Shown: one piece after another, positions 59,354-64,000 of the stretch
Layout: each line of letters begins with the position of its first letter
Numbering within the stretch: the first letter of the stretch is position 1
Source: Candidatus Ornithospirochaeta avicola
GTDB taxonomy: Bacteria; Spirochaetota; Spirochaetia; Sphaerochaetales; Sphaerochaetaceae
DNA length: 64,000 nt
Direction: 5' to 3'
Assembly (NCBI GenBank): GCA_019113245.1
Contig: DXHU01000006.1
Coordinates: 62,001-126,000 of the forward strand
Translations under genes and position numbers: made by a program
Notes under the pieces: model-generated
Told to the model about the DNA's origin: nothing
The model's input: the letters and a program-made list of their open reading frames with translations, nothing else
Database searches by the model: none

Positions 59354-60280
59354 ATGAAGATACTTTTCGCGGCAACAAGTGCTATAGCAGTTGAGACACT
59401 TGAGAGACTGAATGAGCTTTCATTGGTATCAGCTGTGCTTACAAGTCCCGATGAGAGAGGGAAAAGAGGAAAAGAGCTAATTGCTCCTCCTGTGAAAGTG
59501 AAAGCACTTGAGCTTTCGCTTCCTGTATATCAGTTTGACTCTCTCAAAAAAGAGGCACGCTCAGCACTTGCACCTCTTGGATGCGACACTCTTGTTTCTT
59601 TCAGCTATGGAAAGATTTTTGGACCTAAATTCCTATCGCTCTTTGAGAGGAAATACAACATACACCCATCAGCTCTTCCCGAATTCAGGGGATGTTCTCC
59701 GCTTTTTTCCACAATCCTTTCTAGGAAGAAGGAAAGCCGTGTGTGCATACAGAACATAGCCCTGGGTGTGGATGAAGGAGAGATAATAAACTATAAAGAC
59801 TATGTTCTGGATGGGACAGAGACAAGCGAGAGTCTTGAGAAAAAGATATCATCCATCGCTTCTTCTCTTGCTTCTGAGACATTTTCACACATTAATGATT
59901 ACGAGGAAAAAGAGCAGAGCGGAGAAGCATCCTACACATACTTTATAAAGAAAGAAGATGGAAGGCTGGATTTTGAAAGGCCTGCAGAGGAACTTCATGC
60001 AAGAATACGTGCATGCTGGCCATGGCCTAAGGCTTTCTGCCTGTATGCTGGTGAGACTCTGATAATATCCGGTGTATACGGTTCTGTGTTCTCGCTTGAT
60101 GAGAAATGCACAGAAAAACCGGGAACCGTTGTCGCTTTTGTGAAAGGTAAAGGTCTTAAAGTCAGTACTTCGGACTATTATATATACATATCACGCCTTC
60201 AGAAGCCAGGTAAGAAAGAAATGGATGCCCAGAGCTTCATAAACGGAGACAAGAGGATAATAGGTGCTCTTTTATGCTGA
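59354..60280 (+). CDS. fmt: methionyl-tRNA formyltransferase
   Basis: A 308-residue Fmt. IHPSALPEFRGCSPL holds the conserved HPS-LP-RG core, FSYGKI precedes it, and GVDEGEII corresponds to the usual MDxGD segment. It formylates initiator Met-tRNA; def removes the group later. GAGGAGCAAG precedes the ATG. It overlaps the patatin gene by seven bases. Confidence 0.93.
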   Translation: MKILFAATSAIAVETLERLNELSLVSAVLTSPDERGKRGKELIAPPVKVKALELSLPVYQFDSLKKEARSALAPLGCDTLVSFSYGKIFGPKFLSLFERKYNIHPSALPEFRGCSPLFSTILSRKKESRVCIQNIALGVDEGEIINYKDYVLDGTETSESLEKKISSIASSLASETFSHINDYEEKEQSGEASYTYFIKKEDGRLDFERPAEELHARIRACWPWPKAFCLYAGETLIISGVYGSVFSLDEKCTEKPGTVVAFVKGKGLKVSTSDYYIYISRLQKPGKKEMDAQSFINGDKRIIGALLC

Positions 60281-62463
60281 GAAAATTCATTACATCTCTT
60301 TTTCTTCTCATCGCCATTTCAACTGCGGCTTTCTCAAAAGAGCCTACGCTTGCACTTGTGCTTTCTGGCGGAGGGGCAAAAGGAATAGCGCATATTGCAG
60401 TTATTGAGGAGCTGGAAAAGCGCTCAATCGTGCCTGATATGGTCATAGGGACGAGCATGGGAGCATTAATCGGATGTTTCTATGCAGCCGGTTACAGCTC
60501 TGATGAGATAGAAGAAATCATTGCTGATGAGGGTGATGTGATGTCCCTCTTCATGCACTTCAATGCAAGAAGCAATATTGAGGATCTGCGTGGAGGAAAA
60601 CTGGATATAGAGACAAATATAGCGAATATAGGATTCTCTTCGGACTCGTTCGGCACATCCAGCGGTGTAATTGATGACCAGATGATATCAGCATTTTTGA
60701 GGAAGAATCTTTCCAAGGTTCTGGATGTCGATGATTTTTCCAATCTCTCAATACCGTTTTATGCAGTTGGGACAGATTATATAACAGGGGAGGAGATAGT
60801 ATTCTCTTCTGGAGACCTTTTTACAGCAATCAGAGCATCAATGTCCCTGCCAATCATATTCAATGCAGTGACGCTTGAGGATGGAAGAGTTGTGGTTGAC
60901 GGGGGAATGGTGGATAACCTTCCTGTAGATCTTGCTCATGAGAAAGGAGCAGATATTGTCCTTGCTGTGGACATCAAGAATGCGAGTGCTGCAGTTGAGA
61001 GCATCAAAAGCGATGATGTCATGAGTTTTTCCGGCTCCGTGATCCGCTTTCTGGATCTGATTTCACAGTCAAACACACTTGAAAGCTATGAGAACGCAGA
61101 CTACCTGATAACCCTTGATGCTGTGAACAATAACTATGATACTCTCGAGTTCGGAAAATGGAGAGAGATAATCGAAACAGGCAGAGAGGAAGTTCAAAAA
61201 TACGGCGAGACTTTTGATGAGCTTGAAGAAGAGCTTGGGGACAAAGAATATATCGAGTATGTGCCCTATAGCGGGATAGAGGATTACACGATAGAGAACA
61301 TAGTCTATCCGGGACTTGAGGACTATAAGGATTATTTTGACTTCTTCATCGGAAAGAAAGCTGACAAGGCTCTGATGAACGAGTTTGAGCGTACTCTTAA
61401 GGAGATAAGGGACAGAGAGCACTTCATGAATCTCTCATACAGTGTAAAAGATGCTGTAATCTATGTGAAATCAACTGATTATAAAGAAGCTCAGTACAGT
61501 CTTTCTCTTGGCGCTTCTGTAAATCTTGTGGCCGCCGGTGATTTCAGAGACGGATCTTTTTCTCTTTCCCTGCTTCCGAAATTCGATATCCTTTTTGATA
61601 TCTTCCTTTCAGAGCATAAGGGTGAAATCCTTACAGGACTTGATTTTGATGAGGCAACCAGTCTTCTGTTTTCCTATTACTACCGCTTTGGAAAGATAAC
61701 ATCCGTTTTTGCAGACTTTTCTGCTGGAGTCGGCTCCTATTCATCGATAGCAAAGAAAAGTCTTTTGAAGACAACCAGTGACACAACGGATTTCTCTCTT
61801 CGTCTGAGAGGTGGAGTATCCTTCCAGACAGATTTCAATTTCATAGCTGAGCTTTCTGTCGGTTTTGACTACTTCTATCTTGAAAAGCTTTACAGCCCGT
61901 CAGGAATGGAGGAAAGGAGCTCCTGGAACATATTTGCACCTGTTTTCTCTGCATATATCGAATATGATGCGCTTTCAGATGACCTTCTTTCTTCCGGAGT
62001 AGAGGTCATTGCAGATGCCTCAGTCAATATGGCACCGCCACTTTCATATTCAGCATCTCTTTCACTTTCATCACGCATTCCATCATTCATAGACAATACG
62101 GCCTTCCTGCTTGAATATTCATTTTATTCGATAAGGGGGGACAAGAACCTTTCTTCTTCATTCGGCCTTACACAGGCATTCTCCTTAAGCCGCGACGATA
62201 TGTGCCTGGCTCTCGGTATCAGGGGAGTTGTTGCTGAGGATGTCTTTGTTGACGGCCTTATATATGCTGAAGGCTTTGAAAAAGCAAGGACAAATGCCCC
62301 TTATCTCTGGTCCGATGCTTTGCCAGCTCCTTTTGTCATGATGGATGATTATGACATCGGCTTCATTGTGAAGGTCGGCTATAACACAGATTTCGGGCAG
62401 ATTGCATTTAAGATGAATTTCTCTGTAAAGGGAGCTTATACTATCGGGGTATCATTTAAATGA
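60274..62463 (+). CDS. patatin-like phospholipase with C-terminal outer-membrane barrel (type Vd-like)
   Basis: A 729-residue exported protein, signal MLRKFITSLFLLIAISTAAFS. Patatin domain with GGGAKG (about 31-36), nucleophile elbow GTSMGA (about 58-63) and DGGMVDNLP (about 209), so the Ser-Asp dyad is intact. A short POTRA-like segment near 340-400 (YSVKDAVIYVKSTDYKEAQYS) leads into a strand-rich region that ends AYTIGVSFK. The order matches PlpD/FplA type Vd autotransporters, whose lipase reaches the cell surface. It lies between fmt and a radical SAM gene. Confidence 0.82.
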   Translation: MLRKFITSLFLLIAISTAAFSKEPTLALVLSGGGAKGIAHIAVIEELEKRSIVPDMVIGTSMGALIGCFYAAGYSSDEIEEIIADEGDVMSLFMHFNARSNIEDLRGGKLDIETNIANIGFSSDSFGTSSGVIDDQMISAFLRKNLSKVLDVDDFSNLSIPFYAVGTDYITGEEIVFSSGDLFTAIRASMSLPIIFNAVTLEDGRVVVDGGMVDNLPVDLAHEKGADIVLAVDIKNASAAVESIKSDDVMSFSGSVIRFLDLISQSNTLESYENADYLITLDAVNNNYDTLEFGKWREIIETGREEVQKYGETFDELEEELGDKEYIEYVPYSGIEDYTIENIVYPGLEDYKDYFDFFIGKKADKALMNEFERTLKEIRDREHFMNLSYSVKDAVIYVKSTDYKEAQYSLSLGASVNLVAAGDFRDGSFSLSLLPKFDILFDIFLSEHKGEILTGLDFDEATSLLFSYYYRFGKITSVFADFSAGVGSYSSIAKKSLLKTTSDTTDFSLRLRGGVSFQTDFNFIAELSVGFDYFYLEKLYSPSGMEERSSWNIFAPVFSAYIEYDALSDDLLSSGVEVIADASVNMAPPLSYSASLSLSSRIPSFIDNTAFLLEYSFYSIRGDKNLSSSFGLTQAFSLSRDDMCLALGIRGVVAEDVFVDGLIYAEGFEKARTNAPYLWSDALPAPFVMMDDYDIGFIVKVGYNTDFGQIAFKMNFSVKGAYTIGVSFK

Positions 62464-63434
62464 GATGGCACTCCTATAAGGAATATCTGGAAGAAAAATA
62501 CCATAAAAGAGTTTACAGAATAGGAGTTGATGCTGGTTTCTCATGCCCGAACAGGGACAAGAACAAAGGGGGCGGATGCGCTTTCTGCGATGGAACTGGC
62601 AGTGTTGCCACATACCAGAGAAGGGATGAGAGCTTGTTCCATCACGACTCACAGTATAATTCAGTTGTTGCCGAAAAGAACAGCATAAGAGTCGAGAGCA
62701 TAAGGAAGCAGATAGAAAAAGGAAGAGAATTTCTCACCGAGCGTTATGGCGCTGAGGCATTCGCACTTTATCTGCAAAGCTATACAAACACATATGACAG
62801 CATAAAGAACCTGGAGAGAATATATTCGGAGGCTCTTTCCTGCGGAGATTTCATTGAGTTCATAATCTCAACCCGTCCTGACGAGATTGATGAAGAGAGG
62901 CTTGATCTTATAGAAAGTTTTGCTACGCCTGAGAGACAGGTTTCAATAGAGCTCGGGCTTCAGAGTGCAAATGACAGGACACTTGAGAGGATTAACCGCG
63001 GCCATGATCTTGAATGCTATCTGAAAGCAGCAGAGATGATAAAGAAAAGAGACATAATGCTTTCGACTCATGTAATCCTGGGCCTTCCAGGAGAAGGGGA
63101 TGAGGATTTTGTCAGAACAAGTAGAGCTGTATCCCTTTATTCTGATTTTGTGAAAATCCACAACCTTCATATAACGGGCGGAACGAGGCTTGCAGAAGAG
63201 TGGAGAAAAGGAGAAGTGAAGCTCCTGAGTTTTGATGAGTATCTGGATGCTGTAATTCTTTTCCTGCGCCACCTGAGGAAGGATATTGTTATCCAGCGCC
63301 TTATAAGCGAGACTCCTTCTCACCGCCTTATTGCACCACGTTCTTTTCCGGATAAATCAAGATTCCTTTCTCTTCTTGAAGCAAAAATGGAAGAGATGGA
63401 TGTTTTTGAAGGAGATCTCTATGAGACTATGTGA
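62460..63434 (+). CDS. radical SAM protein, YhcC family (TIGR01212)
   Basis: A 324-residue radical SAM enzyme. The N-terminal cluster motif FSCPNRDKNKGGGCAFCDG holds the family's variant CxxC arrangement, and the SAM domain continues with LGLQSANDRTLERINRGHD and ILGLPGEGDEDF. The reaction of YhcC proteins is unknown. It overlaps the patatin gene as ATGA and the fumarase gene by 14 bases. Confidence 0.9.
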   Translation: MRWHSYKEYLEEKYHKRVYRIGVDAGFSCPNRDKNKGGGCAFCDGTGSVATYQRRDESLFHHDSQYNSVVAEKNSIRVESIRKQIEKGREFLTERYGAEAFALYLQSYTNTYDSIKNLERIYSEALSCGDFIEFIISTRPDEIDEERLDLIESFATPERQVSIELGLQSANDRTLERINRGHDLECYLKAAEMIKKRDIMLSTHVILGLPGEGDEDFVRTSRAVSLYSDFVKIHNLHITGGTRLAEEWRKGEVKLLSFDEYLDAVILFLRHLRKDIVIQRLISETPSHRLIAPRSFPDKSRFLSLLEAKMEEMDVFEGDLYETM

Positions 63435-64000
63435 GAAAATAGAGGAAATGGTCATAAAATCTTCCCGCATTCTTCCACTTTCTGTGGAGCAGAAGCTGCT
63501 GGATGCGCGAAAGAGAGAAGAGAAAGAAGAAGCGCATCTATGCCTTGACATGATAGTAAAGAATATTGGAATTGCAAGGGAAAAAGATATACCGCTCTGT
63601 CAGGACACCGGAATGTTCTGGGTCAGTTGTGAAGTGGGTAAAGAAAGCGGTGCGGATATTGTATTTCTTGATTTCGAGATAAAGGAAGGACTAAAGAAAG
63701 CAGCAGAAAATGGACTGTTCAGAAAGAGCATCGTCTCAGATCCTCTTTTTCAGAGAAAAAACACAGGCAACAACATGCCATGTGTAATCTACTATGAGGT
63801 TACAGAGGGCTCTGATATAAGAATTGATGTCCTGTTAAAGGGATTTGGAAGCGAAAATTGCTCATATACTGAACTTTTGAGCCCTACTTCCACTCCAGAA
63901 GATGTGATTGAAGCAGCAATAAGAGGTGTCAATATGGCTGGTGCTAAGCCATGTCCTCCGATGTTTATAGGAATAGGTTTGGGAGGAACACTTGATAAAG
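63421..64000 (+). CDS. class I fumarase/tartrate dehydratase alpha part, truncated by window end
   Basis: 193 codons visible with no stop. PLCQDTGMFWV, FGSENCSYTELLSP, CPPMFIGIGLGG match the alpha domain of class I fumarases and L-tartrate dehydratases, which bind a catalytic [4Fe-4S] cluster through cysteines such as those in LCQDT and ENCS. Hydrates fumarate to malate reversibly. AAGGAG six bases before ATG 63421 sets the start. Whether the beta domain is fused or separate lies outside the window. Confidence 0.85.
   Translation, partial: MRLCEKIEEMVIKSSRILPLSVEQKLLDARKREEKEEAHLCLDMIVKNIGIAREKDIPLCQDTGMFWVSCEVGKESGADIVFLDFEIKEGLKKAAENGLFRKSIVSDPLFQRKNTGNNMPCVIYYEVTEGSDIRIDVLLKGFGSENCSYTELLSPTSTPEDVIEAAIRGVNMAGAKPCPPMFIGIGLGGTLDK

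Noticed and set aside
1-64000. CRISPR arrays, insertion sequences, prophage and secondary-metabolite clusters
   Set aside because: No regularly spaced repeats, transposase, phage structural or synthase genes are seen on either strand.

Overview
The window is one continuous, gene-dense bacterial chromosome segment with no prophage, insertion sequence, rRNA or CRISPR array. It most likely comes from an anaerobic, host- or sediment-associated spirochaete (Spirochaetota, perhaps Sphaerochaeta- or Treponema-like). The clues are a class I lysyl-tRNA synthetase, several outer-membrane-type secreted proteins and lipoproteins, a trimeric [FeFe] hydrogenase under Rex, a nucleoside kinase with a ThrRS-like N-terminus, and a patatin/outer-membrane-barrel fusion. 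The assignment is an inference from gene content; no 16S gene is present.

Layout. 1-7243: end of a CinA/PncC gene, a YbaK deacylase, rho, rpmE, then an operon of a divergent galactokinase-like protein, surE, a Cys-rich protein, nifS, nifU and an orphan HTH gene. 7236-13705: a ThrRS-like/uridine-kinase protein, a degenerate aldehyde:ferredoxin oxidoreductase, a YfcE-type phosphoesterase, a lipase-like hydrolase and a YihY membrane protein. 13731-15579: a GntR-controlled ABC module. 15593-16881: a CAU tRNA followed by a 75-bp unit present twice, bracketing a RelBE-type toxin-antitoxin pair and a frameshifted zinc-finger antitoxin relic. 16882-23974: a membrane protein, ogt, adenine deaminase plus NCS2 purine permease, a NimA-like flavoprotein, a cytidine deaminase and two secreted unknowns. 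24090-30076: lysS, a flavin reductase, an Imm5-like protein, era, clpP, a nuclease-like lipoprotein and an OGG-type glycosylase. 30073-35668: rex and the NADH-linked [FeFe] hydrogenase operon, followed by a feoA-feoB fusion gene (to 38127), which fits the iron demand of the hydrogenase and Fe-S machinery. 38157-48666: an envelope island of lipoproteins, putative barrels, pepT and an M16 protease. 48869-53801: a heterodimeric ABC exporter and glpK. 53812-64000: a long same-strand housekeeping run (cdaA, cdaR-like, acpS, truA, UDG-like, priA, def, fmt, patatin-barrel, radical SAM, start of a class I fumarase).

The most unusual signal is regulatory. At least eight genes on both strands have a good -10 hexamer ending exactly 6 (or 7) bases before the ATG and no Shine-Dalgarno sequence, so the transcript should begin at the start codon. 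These genes look leaderless, while others in the same window (hydrogenase, feoB, rex, rpmE) carry ordinary GGAG sites. Other points of interest are the tRNA-linked repeat and toxin-antitoxin cassette, catalytically altered relatives of known enzymes (galactokinase, AOR, UDG), and terminators whose U-run is followed almost at once by the ribosome binding site of the next gene.
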